Assembly: GCA_021815905.1 (NCBI GenBank)
Contig: JAKAZP010000001.1
Coordinates: forward strand, 1 to 34,027
Direction of reading: 5' to 3'
Source: Pseudomonadota bacterium
GTDB taxonomy: Bacteria; Pseudomonadota; Gammaproteobacteria; Steroidobacterales; Steroidobacteraceae
Length of the DNA: 34,027 bases
Made by a program: the position numbers and the translations under genes. The notes beneath the pieces were generated by a model. It was given only the letters and a program-made list of their open reading frames with translations. It was not told the origin of the DNA and did not search any database. Positions 8,452-17,075 of the stretch are shown piece after piece. How positions within the stretch are numbered: position 1 is the stretch's first letter; each line of letters starts with the position of its first letter.

Positions 8452-8487
8452 AATCTCACACTCTCGTTTTACGATAAACGCCTTTTC

Positions 8488-8500
8488 GATCAGATCGTTA
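8488..8500 (+). promoter_or_regulatory. Possible IHF site upstream of the fliL promoter
   Basis: GATCAGATCGTTA matches the IHF consensus WATCAR-N4-TTR at all but the first base. It lies in an A/T-richer stretch (8450-8500) about 20 bases upstream of the -24 element at 8519. DNA bending by IHF is common at sigma-54 promoters, so the position is sensible, but one short match is weak evidence. Confidence 0.3.
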
Positions 8501-8518
8501 GGCACGTTTCCAGACCTG

Positions 8519-8534
8519 TGGCATGGCCGTTGCA
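8519..8534 (+). promoter_or_regulatory. Sigma-54 (-24/-12) promoter of the fliL operon
   Basis: TGGCATGGCCGTTGCA matches TGGCACG-N4-TTGCA with one change (C to T). GG (8520-8521) and GC (8532-8533) are separated by exactly 10 bases. Transcription would begin near 8545, about 50 bases before the fliL ATG at 8595. In Pseudomonas the fliLMNOPQR-flhB group is likewise driven by sigma-54 and FleQ. This explains the otherwise unusual 180-base gap after fliK. Confidence 0.85.
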
Positions 8535-8594
8535 CCTGCGGGTCACGACCCCAGAGGCGCGCGCACCGTACCGCGCGCAGGAGACGAGAGAGCG

Positions 8595-9113
8595 ATGGCC
8601 GATGCAAACGTCCTCACCCCGGCGGCAGGCGCCGCCGGCACCGCGCCAGCAGACGGCAAGCGCCGCATTCCCTGGCTGTTCATCATCATCGGCGCCGCGG
8701 TGCTCATCGCCGCGACCGGCGGCGCTTTCCTATTCCTCCACGGCCGCGCCGCCGGCCACTCCAAGAGCGCCGCAGCGCATGAGCCATCCGGCCCGCCGCA
8801 GTACCTCGCGCTCGATCCGCCCTTCGTCGTCAATTTCCAGGCCGACCAGCTCGTGCGCTTCCTGCAGGTGTCGGTCGAGGTCATGTCGCGTGACCCGAAG
8901 ACCCTGACGCTGCTGAAGGACAACGATCCGGTGCTGCGCAACGATCTTCTGATCCTCTTCGGCAACCAGAAATACGCGACGCTCGCCACCCCCGCGGGCA
9001 AGGAGCAGCTGCGCACCGATGCGCTCGCGGTGATCCGCAAGGATCTCGCGCAGGCCGGCGGCGACCCCAAGCGGGTCGCGGCCGTGTACTTCACGAGCTT
9101 CGTGATGCAGTAG
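8595..9113 (+). CDS. fliL: Flagellar basal body-associated protein FliL
   Basis: FliL is a single-pass inner-membrane protein with a periplasmic domain that associates with the stator ring and supports motor torque. The 172-residue product has a short cytoplasmic N-terminus, a transmembrane segment at about 24-45 (IPWLFIIIGAAVLIAATGGAF) and the periplasmic domain with LDPPFVVNFQADQLVRFLQV and the C-terminal VYFTSFVMQ. The ATG at 8595 is preferred because AGGAGA lies about 10 bases upstream and it falls after the sigma-54 promoter. The in-frame ATG at 8523 lies inside that promoter. Confidence 0.9.
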   Translation: MADANVLTPAAGAAGTAPADGKRRIPWLFIIIGAAVLIAATGGAFLFLHGRAAGHSKSAAAHEPSGPPQYLALDPPFVVNFQADQLVRFLQVSVEVMSRDPKTLTLLKDNDPVLRNDLLILFGNQKYATLATPAGKEQLRTDALAVIRKDLAQAGGDPKRVAAVYFTSFVMQ

Positions 9114-9135
9114 CCGCGGCGCGCGGCCCACACCC

Positions 9136-10140
9136 ATGAGCCAAGAGAAGATTCTCGACCAGGCCGAGATCGACGCCCTGATCCACGGCGTCGACACCGG
9201 GGCGGTGAGCACCGAGCCGCCGCCGGCCCCGGGCGAGGCCCGCCAGTACGACTTCAACAATCAATTGCGGATCGTGCGCGGGCGGATGCCCACGCTCGAG
9301 ATGATCAACGAGCGCTTCGCGCGCTTGAACCGCGTGAGCCTCTACAACCTGCTGCGCCGCTCGCCGGAGATCGCGGTCGGGCCGGTCGAGATCAAGAAGT
9401 TCAGCGAGTACGTGCACACCCTGCACGTGCCGACCAGCCTCAATCTGGTGCGGATCAATCCGTTTCGCGGCACCGCGCTCATCGTGCTCGACCCCAAGCT
9501 GGTGTTCGCGGTGGTCGACAACTTCTTCGGCGGCACGGGCCGCCACGCCAAGATCGAGGGCCGCGAGTTCACCGCCACCGAGCAGCGCATCATTCACATC
9601 GTGCTGCGCAGCGTCTTCGCCGATCTGCGCGAGGCGTGGTCGCACGTCGCCCCCATCGAGCTCGAGTACCTGAACTCCGAGATCAACCCGCACTTTGCCA
9701 ACATCGTCTCGCCGTCGGAGATCGTGGTCGTCAGCAGCTTCCACGTGGAGCTCGACGGCGCCGGCGGCAACCTTCACGTCACCATGCCCTACGCGATGAT
9801 CGAGCCGCTGCGCGAGATCCTCGATGCGGGCGTCGCGAGCGATCGCGTGGAGAAGGACGAGCGCTGGATGATGTCGCTCCGGGAGGAAATGGAGGATGCG
9901 GAAGTCGAGCTCACCACGCTCCTTGGACGCTCCTCCGTGACGCTGGCCGAGCTCATCAATCTGAAGGCCGGCGACGTGCTGCCGTGCGACTTCACCGGCA
10001 AGGTGACGGTCGCCGCCGAGGATGTGCCGGTGTTCCGCGGCGGTCTCGGCGTCTCCCGCGGCCGCCAGGCCGTGAAAGTGCAGGAGCGCATCCGCCGCAG
10101 CCGGCCGGGCGCCGAGTCCTCGCCGGTTCCGGGCAAGTAA
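9136..10140 (+). CDS. fliM: Flagellar motor switch protein FliM
   Basis: FliM is the C-ring component that binds phosphorylated CheY and changes the direction of rotation. The 334-residue length is typical. The N-terminal CheY-binding peptide is visible as ILDQAEIDALIHGV (6-19). The CheC-like middle domain follows (YVHTLHVPTSLNLVRINPFRG, RHAKIEGREFTATEQRIIH), then a C-terminal SpoA-type domain (ELTTLLGRSSVTLAELINLKAGDVL) that pairs with FliN. It lies 22 bases after fliL and 20 bases before fliN. Confidence 0.97.
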   Translation: MSQEKILDQAEIDALIHGVDTGAVSTEPPPAPGEARQYDFNNQLRIVRGRMPTLEMINERFARLNRVSLYNLLRRSPEIAVGPVEIKKFSEYVHTLHVPTSLNLVRINPFRGTALIVLDPKLVFAVVDNFFGGTGRHAKIEGREFTATEQRIIHIVLRSVFADLREAWSHVAPIELEYLNSEINPHFANIVSPSEIVVVSSFHVELDGAGGNLHVTMPYAMIEPLREILDAGVASDRVEKDERWMMSLREEMEDAEVELTTLLGRSSVTLAELINLKAGDVLPCDFTGKVTVAAEDVPVFRGGLGVSRGRQAVKVQERIRRSRPGAESSPVPGK

Positions 10141-10160
10141 CGAAAGCAACTGAGGTCCCC

Positions 10161-10499
10161 ATGTCTGCCAATCCTGCCGAGGCACGCCCCGCCGCCCTCG
10201 ATGAGCTCACCGAAGAGGGTGCGCCGCTGGCCAACCGTGACGTCAACCTCGAAGTCATCCTCGACGTGCCCGTGACTCTCTCCATGGAGGTTGGGCGCAC
10301 ACGCATCCCGATTCGCAATCTTCTGCAGCTCAACCAGGGCTCGGTCGTCGAGCTCGAGCGCGCGGCCGGAGAGCCCCTGGACGTCTTCGTCAACGGCACG
10401 CTCGTGGCTCACGGCGAGGTCGTCGTCGTCAACGAGCGGTTCGGCATCCGCCTCACCGATGTGATCAGTCCCGCAGAGCGCCTGCGCAAGCTCAGATGA
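10161..10499 (+). CDS. fliN: Flagellar motor switch protein FliN
   Basis: FliN forms the lower C-ring with FliM and also docks FliH for export. From the ATG at 10161, with GAGG 5 bases upstream, the product has 112 residues. It is a short acidic N-terminal arm followed by a complete SpoA domain: [60 protein letters not shown] and [21 protein letters not shown]. The frame is open upstream into fliM but gives no family-like sequence. Its TGA overlaps the fliO start (ATGA). Confidence 0.97.
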   Translation: MSANPAEARPAALDELTEEGAPLANRDVNLEVILDVPVTLSMEVGRTRIPIRNLLQLNQGSVVELERAAGEPLDVFVNGTLVAHGEVVVVNERFGIRLTDVISPAERLRKLR

Positions 10500-10876
10500 G
10501 CCCGCTCTTCGCCGCTCCCCACGCTGCCGCTGCCGCAGCGCCGGTTGGCGCCGGCGGCCTCGCCTCCGTCACCCTCGCGCTGCTCGCGGTGCTCGCCGCG
10601 ATTTTCGGCGTGGCCTGGGTGGCGCGGCGCGTGCGCGGGATGGGCAATCGCCTCGGCAGCGCCATCGACGTGCTGGCCGACATGCCGCTGGGCCCGAAGG
10701 AGCGCGCGGTGCTGCTCAAGGTCGGTACCGAGCAGATCCTGATCGGCGTCGCCCCGGGCCGGGTGAGCGCCCTTCATGTCCTGCGCGAGCCCATCGAAAT
10801 CCCGAAGGCCGCCACGGCGGCCAACCCCGCCGCCGCCTCCTTCGGCGCCCTTCTCAAACGGAGCCTGGGCAAGTGA
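10496..10876 (+). CDS. fliO: Flagellar biosynthesis protein FliO
   Basis: FliO is a small membrane protein that helps FliP assemble into the export gate core. The 126-residue product has an Ala-rich N-terminus, a transmembrane segment at about 20-42 ([25 protein letters not shown]) and a basic cytoplasmic domain with [29 protein letters not shown], the FliO hallmark. It overlaps fliN and fliP by 4 bases each (ATGA, GTGA), so translation is probably coupled through the gate genes. Family conservation is low, but position and motif agree. Confidence 0.9.
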   Translation: MSPLFAAPHAAAAAAPVGAGGLASVTLALLAVLAAIFGVAWVARRVRGMGNRLGSAIDVLADMPLGPKERAVLLKVGTEQILIGVAPGRVSALHVLREPIEIPKAATAANPAAASFGALLKRSLGK

Positions 10877-11619
10877 AGGCGATCCGCAAAGCGCTGCCGC
10901 TCGTGCTCCTCGCGCTGCTTCCGGCAGTGAGCCACGCCGGCCCCGGCATCCCCGCCTTCAGCGTCCAGACCGGCGCCGGCGGCGCCCAGACCTACACCCT
11001 GACGCTGCAGGTCCTGGCGCTGATGACGGCGCTGACCCTTCTGCCCGCGATCCTGCTCATGATGACGGCCTTCACCCGCATCGTCATCGTGCTCGGCATC
11101 CTTCGTCAGGCGCTCGGCGCCGGGCAGACCCCGCCCAACCAGGTGCTGCTCGGACTCGCGCTCTTTCTGACCTTCTTCGTCATGTCCCCGGTGATCAACC
11201 GCATCGACCAGGGCGCCTACCAGCCTTACGCGGCCGGCACGATAGACGGCCCGACGGCGCTCGCGCGCGCCGAGGTGCCGCTGAAGGAATTCATGCTGCA
11301 TCAGACGCGCGAGAGCGACATCGCCACGTTCGTGCACATCGCCGGCGGCAAGGGCTACGCCAAGCCGCTCGATGTGCCGCTGAGCGTGCTCGTGCCGGCC
11401 TTCGTCACGAGCGAGCTGAAGACCGCATTCCTCATCGGCTTCCTCCTCTTCATCCCGTTCGTGATCATCGATCTGGTGGTGGCGAGCGTGCTGATGTCCA
11501 TGGGCATGATGATGGTCTCGCCCGTACTCATCTCCCTGCCCTTCAAGCTCATGCTGTTCGTGCTCGTCGACGGCTGGGCGCTCGTCATGGGCACGCTCGC
11601 CCAGAGCTTCTATCACTGA
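10873..11619 (+). CDS. fliP: Flagellar export gate protein FliP
   Basis: FliP, with FliQ and FliR, builds the membrane channel of the flagellar type III secretion system. The 248-residue product starts with GTG at 10873 inside the fliO stop. It begins with a cleavable-type signal sequence ([17 protein letters not shown]), as is typical for FliP. It contains the family signatures [37 protein letters not shown] and [20 protein letters not shown], and ends in [20 protein letters not shown]. Four hydrophobic segments are visible. Confidence 0.97.
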   Translation: MKAIRKALPLVLLALLPAVSHAGPGIPAFSVQTGAGGAQTYTLTLQVLALMTALTLLPAILLMMTAFTRIVIVLGILRQALGAGQTPPNQVLLGLALFLTFFVMSPVINRIDQGAYQPYAAGTIDGPTALARAEVPLKEFMLHQTRESDIATFVHIAGGKGYAKPLDVPLSVLVPAFVTSELKTAFLIGFLLFIPFVIIDLVVASVLMSMGMMMVSPVLISLPFKLMLFVLVDGWALVMGTLAQSFYH

Positions 11620-11632
11620 GCCGAGGCACCTC

Positions 11633-11902
11633 GTGACACCCGACACCGTAATGACCATCGGCAGCCGCGCCCTCGAGATGGCGCTCGCCCTGGCCGCCCC
11701 GCTCCTGCTCGCCGCGCTGATCACCGGCGTGATCGTGGGCGCCTTCCAGGCCGCCACTTCGATCAACGAGATGACCCTCTCGTTCATCCCCAAGCTGATC
11801 GCGCTCGCGTTCACCCTGGCCGTCGCGGGCCCGTGGATGCTGAAGATGCTCGTCGGATACACGCGCGAGCTCATCATGAGCATTCCGGGGCTCATCAACT
11901 GA
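11633..11902 (+). CDS. fliQ: Flagellar export gate protein FliQ
   Basis: FliQ is a two-helix membrane subunit wrapping the FliP/FliR gate. The 89-residue product is standard length and has two hydrophobic segments, ALEMALALAAPLLLAALITG and FIPKLIALAFTLAVAGPWML, joined by the conserved loop FQAATSINEMTLSFIPK. The GTG at 11633 (TPDTVMTIG) gives the usual FliQ N-terminus; an ATG lies 18 bases further in. It starts 13 bases after fliP. Confidence 0.96.
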   Translation: MTPDTVMTIGSRALEMALALAAPLLLAALITGVIVGAFQAATSINEMTLSFIPKLIALAFTLAVAGPWMLKMLVGYTRELIMSIPGLIN

Positions 11903-11918
11903 GACCCGCGGGCCGGCC

Positions 11919-12692
11919 ATGATCACCCTCACCTCGACACAACTGAACGCCTGGCTCGCCGAGCTCTTCTGGCCGTTCGTGCGCATCGGCTCCTGCTTCA
12001 TGGTGGCGCCGGCGTTCGGAGCGCAGTCGGTCCCGGCACGCGTGCGGATCGTGCTCGCCGGCGCGGTGGCGCTCCTGGTCGCGCCGCTGGTGCAGATTCC
12101 CGACATCACGCCGCTCTCGGCCGCAGGCGTCGTCGTCACCGTCCAGCAGGTCATCATCGGCGCCGCGCTCGGGTTCTCTCTGCAGATCCTCTTCGAGGCC
12201 GTGTCGCTCGGAGGCGAGCTCCTCGCCAACAGCATGGGCCTCTCGCTCGCCTTCAACCTCGACCCTCAGAACGGCGCCAGCACGCCGACCGTCGGGCAGC
12301 TCTACACGGTGCTCGTCACGCTCCTCTTTCTCGTGCTGAACGGACACCTCGCGCTCATTCGCACCCTGGTCGCCGGCTTCAAGACCCTGCCGATCGGCAC
12401 CACGGGGCTCGGAGCCGCCGGAATCTGGTCCGTGGTCAACTGGGGCTCGCAACTCTTCTCCGGGGCGCTCGCCGTGGCGCTGCCGGGCGTGACGGCGCTC
12501 CTCATCGCGAACCTCGCCTTCGGTGTCGTGAGCCGCGCCGCCCCGACGCTCAACATCATCGCCGTCGGACTGCCGCTGTCGCTCATCTTCGGACTGGTGG
12601 TGATCATCGCGGGGCTCCCCACGCTCGAATCGAGCTTCATCCGTCTTCTCGCCGCGGCGCTCGCCTTCCTGCGCCACCTGAGCGGAGCCTGA
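11919..12692 (+). CDS. fliR: Flagellar export gate protein FliR
   Basis: FliR completes the FliPQR export gate and contacts FlhB. The 257-residue product has about six hydrophobic segments and the family patterns FVRIGSCFMVAPAFGAQSVP, QVIIGAALGFSLQILFEAVS, GELLANSMGLSLAFNLDPQN and VGLPLSLIFGLVVIIAGLPT. It begins 16 bases after fliQ and ends 4 bases before the flhB GTG. Confidence 0.96.
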   Translation: MITLTSTQLNAWLAELFWPFVRIGSCFMVAPAFGAQSVPARVRIVLAGAVALLVAPLVQIPDITPLSAAGVVVTVQQVIIGAALGFSLQILFEAVSLGGELLANSMGLSLAFNLDPQNGASTPTVGQLYTVLVTLLFLVLNGHLALIRTLVAGFKTLPIGTTGLGAAGIWSVVNWGSQLFSGALAVALPGVTALLIANLAFGVVSRAAPTLNIIAVGLPLSLIFGLVVIIAGLPTLESSFIRLLAAALAFLRHLSGA

Positions 12693-12696
12693 CACC

Positions 12697-13827
12697 GTGG
12701 CCGGGAACGACAGCGATCAGGAACGGACAGAGCGCCCGACAGCCAGGCGCCTGGAGAAGGCGCGGGAGGAAGGCCAGGTCCCCCGGTCCCCGGAGTTGAG
12801 CGCCGCGGCGGTGCTGCTCGTCGCGGCCGAAAGTCTGCGTCTGCTCGGCGGCTCCATCGGCTCGAGGCTGCTCGAGCTCATGCGCTCGGGACTGAGCATC
12901 AGCCCCGCCGAGGCGATGGATCCCGGCCTTGCGCTGCCGGCGGTCGCCGCCGAGCTGCTGCGCGCCCTGGTGATCTGCGCCCCGGTGCTCGGCCTGACGA
13001 TGATCGCGGCGCTCGCCGCGCCGCTCGCCCTCGGCGGCTGGAACCTCAGCTTCGGCGCGCTGGCGCCGAACTTCAGCCGGCTCGATCCCATCGCCGGCTT
13101 CGGCCGGTTCTTCTCCGCGCGCGGCGCCGTGGAGCTCGGCAAGGCGTTCGCCAAATTCGCGGTGGTCGCGATCATCGCAGTGGCCGAGCTGCACGAGCAG
13201 ACGCCCCGGCTGCTCTCGCTCGGCGCCACCCCGCTCGCGGCGGCCATCGTACAGTCGGCGAGTCTTGCCGCGGATGCCCTGCTGGCCGTCTCCGCGGGCC
13301 TTGCGCTCATCGCGGCGGTCGACGTGCCCTACCAGCTCTGGCAGTACTCGAAGCAGCACCGCATGACGCGCGAGGAGATCCGCGAGGAGATGAAGGAGAG
13401 CGAGGGCGCGCCCGAGATCAAGGGCCGCATTCGCCGCATGCAGCGGGAGCTCGCCAAGCGCCGGATGATGCACGAGGTGCCGAAGGCAGATGTCATCGTG
13501 GTGAACCCGACGCACTTTGCCGTCGCGCTGCGCTACGAGGAGGGCCGGATGCGCGCGCCGCTCGTCGTCGCGAAGGGCGCGGATCTGATCGCCGCCCGCA
13601 TCCGCGAGATCGCCACCGAGCACTCGGTCCCCATCTTCGAGGCACCGCCCCTCGCCCGCGCGCTCTACCACAGCGCCGAGATCGGCAGCGAGATCCCCGC
13701 GACACTGTACGTGGCCGTCGCGCAGGTTCTCACTTACATCTATCAGCTCAAGGCGGCGCGCACCTCCGGCGCCCGCCCGCCCGAGCCCCCGGCCATCGAT
13801 CCGGGGATCGACACCGTCCGGCATTGA
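12697..13827 (+). CDS. flhB: Flagellar export switch protein FlhB
   Basis: FlhB is the membrane protein whose self-cleaved cytoplasmic domain switches export from rod-hook to filament substrates. The 376-residue product opens with the typical ERTERPTARRLEKAREEGQV and has four transmembrane segments. The autocleavage site NPTH lies at 270-273, preceded by KRRMMHEVPKADVIVV and followed by FAVALRYEEGRMRAPLVVAK. The catalytic Asn and Pro are present, so FliK-triggered switching should work. The GTG start at 12697 lies 4 bases after the fliR stop. Confidence 0.97.
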   Translation: MAGNDSDQERTERPTARRLEKAREEGQVPRSPELSAAAVLLVAAESLRLLGGSIGSRLLELMRSGLSISPAEAMDPGLALPAVAAELLRALVICAPVLGLTMIAALAAPLALGGWNLSFGALAPNFSRLDPIAGFGRFFSARGAVELGKAFAKFAVVAIIAVAELHEQTPRLLSLGATPLAAAIVQSASLAADALLAVSAGLALIAAVDVPYQLWQYSKQHRMTREEIREEMKESEGAPEIKGRIRRMQRELAKRRMMHEVPKADVIVVNPTHFAVALRYEEGRMRAPLVVAKGADLIAARIREIATEHSVPIFEAPPLARALYHSAEIGSEIPATLYVAVAQVLTYIYQLKAARTSGARPPEPPAIDPGIDTVRH

Positions 13828-13830
13828 TCC

Positions 13831-15921
13831 ATGAGCGCCGCGAGCACCACATCGACCTCCAACATGCCCGGCTGGCGGGACCTGCTGCGCGCCGGAATCG
13901 GCGTCCCGGCGGGTGTCCTCGCCGTGCTCGCCATGGTGATCCTGCCATTGCCGCCGATGGCGCTCGATGTGCTCTTCACCTTCAACATCGCGCTCTCGAT
14001 CGTCATCGTGATGGCGGTGTTCTACGTCGCCCGGCCGATCGAGTTCGGCGTCTTTCCGACGGTCCTGCTGCTCGCGACGCTGCTGCGCCTGGCGCTCAAC
14101 GTCGCCTCGACACGCGTCGTGCTGCTTCACGGCTATGCCGGTCCCGGGGCGGCGGGCCATGTCATCGAGTCCTTCGGCCAGTTCGTGGTCGGGGGAAACT
14201 TCGCCGTCGGCGTGGTGGTCTTCGTCATCCTCACCATCATCAACTTCGTGGTGGTGACGAAGGGCTCGGGACGCATCTCCGAGGTCAGCGCCCGCTTCAC
14301 CCTGGATGCCATGCCGGGCAAGCAGATGGCGATCGATGCCGACCTCAATGCCGGCCTCATCACCCAGGACGAGGCGCGCACCCGCCGTGCCGAGGTCCGC
14401 GCGGAAGCCGACTTCTATGGCGCGATGGACGGCTCGAGCAAGTTCGTGCGCGGCGATGCCGTCGCGGGCATCCTGATCCTTCTCATCAACATCATCGGCG
14501 GCCTCGCCATCGGCACCCTCGGCCACGGGATGGCGCTGACGGACGCCCTCCACACCTACACGCTGCTCACGATCGGCGATGGCCTGGTCGCGCAGATTCC
14601 GGCGCTCCTGCTCTCGACCGCGGTGGCCCTCATCGTCACCCGCATGTCGCGTTCCCAGGACATGGGCGGAGAGCTGCGCCGGCAGCTCTTCGGCAACCCC
14701 AAGGCGCTCGGGGTGGCGGCCGGCCTGCTCGGCCTCATGGGCCTCATCCCGGGGATGCCGAACGTCGTATTCCTGCTGATCGCCGCGCTCTGCGGCTCGG
14801 GCGCCTACATCATCAAGCGCAAGCGCGCCGCCGAGGCGGTGCTCGCCACCGCGCCGAAGCCGGTGCCGCAGGCCCCCGAGACCCGGGAGCTCACCTGGGA
14901 GGACGTCCGCCCGGTCGATCTCGTCGGTCTCGAGGTCGGTTACCGCCTGGTCTCGCTGGTCGACAAGCGCCAGAGCGGCGATCTGCTCGGCCGCGTGCGC
15001 GGCGTGCGGCGCAAGCTCTCCCAGGAGCTCGGATTCCTGATCCCCGCGGTGCACATCCGCGACAACCTGGATCTCGCCCCGAACATCTACCGCATCAACC
15101 TCTCCGGCGTGCCGGTCGGCGAGAGCGTCATCTATCCGGACAAGGAGCTCGCGATCAACGCCGGCCGCGTCTTCGGTCCGCTGCAGGGCATCGCCACCCG
15201 CGATCCGGCCTTCGGCATGGAGGCGGTGTGGATCGAGGCGGCGAGCCGCGATCACGCCCAGGCGCTCGGCTACACCGTGGTCGACCCGAGCACCGTCATC
15301 GCCACGCATCTCTCCTTCGTCATCCAGTCGCACGCCAACGAGATCCTCGGCCACGAGGAAGTGCAGCAGCTGCTCAACGGACTCGCCAAGAGCACACCGA
15401 AGCTGGTGGAGGATCTGGTGCCGCGCGTGCTGCCGCTCTCCGCGGTCGTGCGCGTGCTGCAGAGCCTGCTCGCCGAGCGCATTCCCATCCGCAACATCCG
15501 CACCATCATCGAGACGCTGGCGGAGCACGCGCCGCGCTCGCAGGATCCGGCGGTGCTGTTGAGCCAGGTGCGCATCGCGCTCGGCCGGCAGATCGTGCAG
15601 GACATCGCCGGCATCGCCGCGGAGCTGCCCGTCATCACCTTCGAGCCGGAGCTCGAGCGGCTGCTCTCGAGCACCCTCACCGCCAACTCCGCGAGTCCCG
15701 GCCTGGAGCCCGGGCTGGCGGAGCGGCTGCAACAGCGCGTGGCCGAGGCGGCGCAGCGGCAGGAGGCCTCTGGGGAGTCGCCGGTGCTGCTCGTGCCGCC
15801 GCCGTTGCGCGCCCAGCTGTCGCGCTTCCTGCGCGCGGCGCTGCCGAGCCTCAACGTGCTCGCCTGGAATGAGATTCCCGACAATCGCAAGGTCCGCGTC
15901 GTCACCGCGGTCGGCAGGTAA
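13831..15921 (+). CDS. flhA: Flagellar export gate platform protein FlhA
   Basis: FlhA forms the nonameric ring under the export gate that accepts substrate-chaperone complexes and uses the proton motive force. The 696-residue product has eight predicted membrane segments in its first half and the FHIPEP-family signature around residue 150 (SARFTLDAMPGKQMAIDADL, then NAGLI). A large cytoplasmic domain follows (ELTWEDVRPVDLVGLEVGYR, LGFLIPAVHIRDNLDLAPN, HANEILGHEEVQQLLNGLAK, LAERIPIRNIRTIIETLAEH). Length is normal (about 690-710). It starts 3 bases after flhB and ends 2 bases before flhF. Confidence 0.98.
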   Translation: MSAASTTSTSNMPGWRDLLRAGIGVPAGVLAVLAMVILPLPPMALDVLFTFNIALSIVIVMAVFYVARPIEFGVFPTVLLLATLLRLALNVASTRVVLLHGYAGPGAAGHVIESFGQFVVGGNFAVGVVVFVILTIINFVVVTKGSGRISEVSARFTLDAMPGKQMAIDADLNAGLITQDEARTRRAEVRAEADFYGAMDGSSKFVRGDAVAGILILLINIIGGLAIGTLGHGMALTDALHTYTLLTIGDGLVAQIPALLLSTAVALIVTRMSRSQDMGGELRRQLFGNPKALGVAAGLLGLMGLIPGMPNVVFLLIAALCGSGAYIIKRKRAAEAVLATAPKPVPQAPETRELTWEDVRPVDLVGLEVGYRLVSLVDKRQSGDLLGRVRGVRRKLSQELGFLIPAVHIRDNLDLAPNIYRINLSGVPVGESVIYPDKELAINAGRVFGPLQGIATRDPAFGMEAVWIEAASRDHAQALGYTVVDPSTVIATHLSFVIQSHANEILGHEEVQQLLNGLAKSTPKLVEDLVPRVLPLSAVVRVLQSLLAERIPIRNIRTIIETLAEHAPRSQDPAVLLSQVRIALGRQIVQDIAGIAAELPVITFEPELERLLSSTLTANSASPGLEPGLAERLQQRVAEAAQRQEASGESPVLLVPPPLRAQLSRFLRAALPSLNVLAWNEIPDNRKVRVVTAVGR

Positions 15922-15923
15922 CC

Positions 15924-17075
15924 ATGAAGATCGTACGACATACGGCACCCGACATGCGCCAGGCGCTGCGAGCCGTTCGCGAGCAACTGGGCGAGGAGGC
16001 CGTGATCCTCTCCTCGCGCCGCACGCCCCAGGGGGTGGAAATCACCGCGGCGGTGGATTTCGACGCCGGCAGCATCGAGGCCCAGGCGGCCGCGGCGGTG
16101 CCGGTGCCGGTATCAGTGCCCCTCGTTGCGCCCCCGCCGGAGGTGCCGGCCGATGCCATGGGCAAGGAGCTGCAGAGCCTGCGGCGCATGCTCGAGACCC
16201 AACTCGCGCAGCTGGCCTGGAACGAGCGCACGCGGCGCGCGCCCGTGCATGCCGAGCTGCTGCGCGAGCTGACGGAGATCGGAATTGCGCGGGACCTCGC
16301 CGACCACATCGTCGGGCAGCTCGATGAGCGGGTGGATCTCACGCAGGGCCGCCGGTTCGCCATCGCGGGACTGTCGCAATATCTGCTGGTGACCGGCGAC
16401 CGCTGGCTGGAAGCGGGCGGCCGCCTCGCCTTCGTGGGAGCCACCGGCGTCGGCAAGACGACCATGCTGGCGAAGCTCGCGGTGCGTTGGATACTGCGTC
16501 ATGGAACCAAGGATCTGGCGCTCGTCGCATCCGACACGGTGCGCATCGGTGCCCAAGACCAGATGCAGGCCCTCGGTCAGCTGCTCGGCGTGCCGGTGCA
16601 CGTCCCGGAGCGCTTCGAGGCGCTCCCCGATCTGCTCACCCGCCTCGAGCGCCATCGGCTGGTGCTGATCGACACGCCGGGCTCGAGCCTGCGCGAAGCG
16701 CAGCTCGCGGCCCGGCTCGGGGTCCTCTCCAACTGCGCCTCGAAGCTGGAAACCGCGCTCGTCCTCGCCGCGAGCACCCAGGCCGGGGCGCTCGAGGAGG
16801 TGGTGCAACGATTCCGGCCGGCCAACCCGACCTCGTGCCTGCTCACCAAGGTGGACGAGGCGGCGAGCCTGGGCGGGGCGCTCTCGGTGCTCATCCGGGC
16901 GCGGCTGCCGCTCTCCTATACGAGCGACGGCCAGCGCGTGCCCGAGGATCTGCGGCCCGCGCGGGCCCTCGAGCTCGTCTCCCACGCCGTCCGGCTCGCC
17001 AAGGCGAGCGGCGCGGCCGCCGACGAGGATCTGCTGCGACGACGATTTGGAAGAATCTCACATGCGACGACCTGA
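15924..17075 (+). CDS. flhF: Flagellar placement GTPase FlhF
   Basis: FlhF is an SRP-like GTPase that recruits the first flagellar components to the cell pole. The 383-residue product starts MKIVRHTAPDMRQALRAVRE, the usual N-terminus. It has a variable Ala/Val/Pro-rich linker (about 50-80) and then the NG domain: G1 GATGVGKTT (172-180), the G2-like DTVRIGAQDQ (204-213), IDTPG (249-253) and LTKVDEAASLGG. Most FlhF proteins have D-T-Y-R-I-G-A; here Val replaces Tyr, a mild change. It is followed by fleN with a 14-base overlap. The flhF-fleN pair is the mark of polar flagellates. Confidence 0.97.
   Translation: MKIVRHTAPDMRQALRAVREQLGEEAVILSSRRTPQGVEITAAVDFDAGSIEAQAAAAVPVPVSVPLVAPPPEVPADAMGKELQSLRRMLETQLAQLAWNERTRRAPVHAELLRELTEIGIARDLADHIVGQLDERVDLTQGRRFAIAGLSQYLLVTGDRWLEAGGRLAFVGATGVGKTTMLAKLAVRWILRHGTKDLALVASDTVRIGAQDQMQALGQLLGVPVHVPERFEALPDLLTRLERHRLVLIDTPGSSLREAQLAARLGVLSNCASKLETALVLAASTQAGALEEVVQRFRPANPTSCLLTKVDEAASLGGALSVLIRARLPLSYTSDGQRVPEDLRPARALELVSHAVRLAKASGAAADEDLLRRRFGRISHATT

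Noticed and set aside
8472..8502. Sigma-28 promoter starting with TAAA at 8474 in the fliK-fliL gap
   Set aside because: The sequence at the expected -10 position (ATCGTTAG) does not match GCCGATAA, and a strong sigma-54 promoter lies just downstream.
12637..15948. Very long open frame on the minus strand opposite flhB and flhA
   Set aside because: It is antisense to two certain genes. Its product is rich in Arg, Gly, Asp and His without any domain, as expected of a shadow frame in GC-rich DNA.
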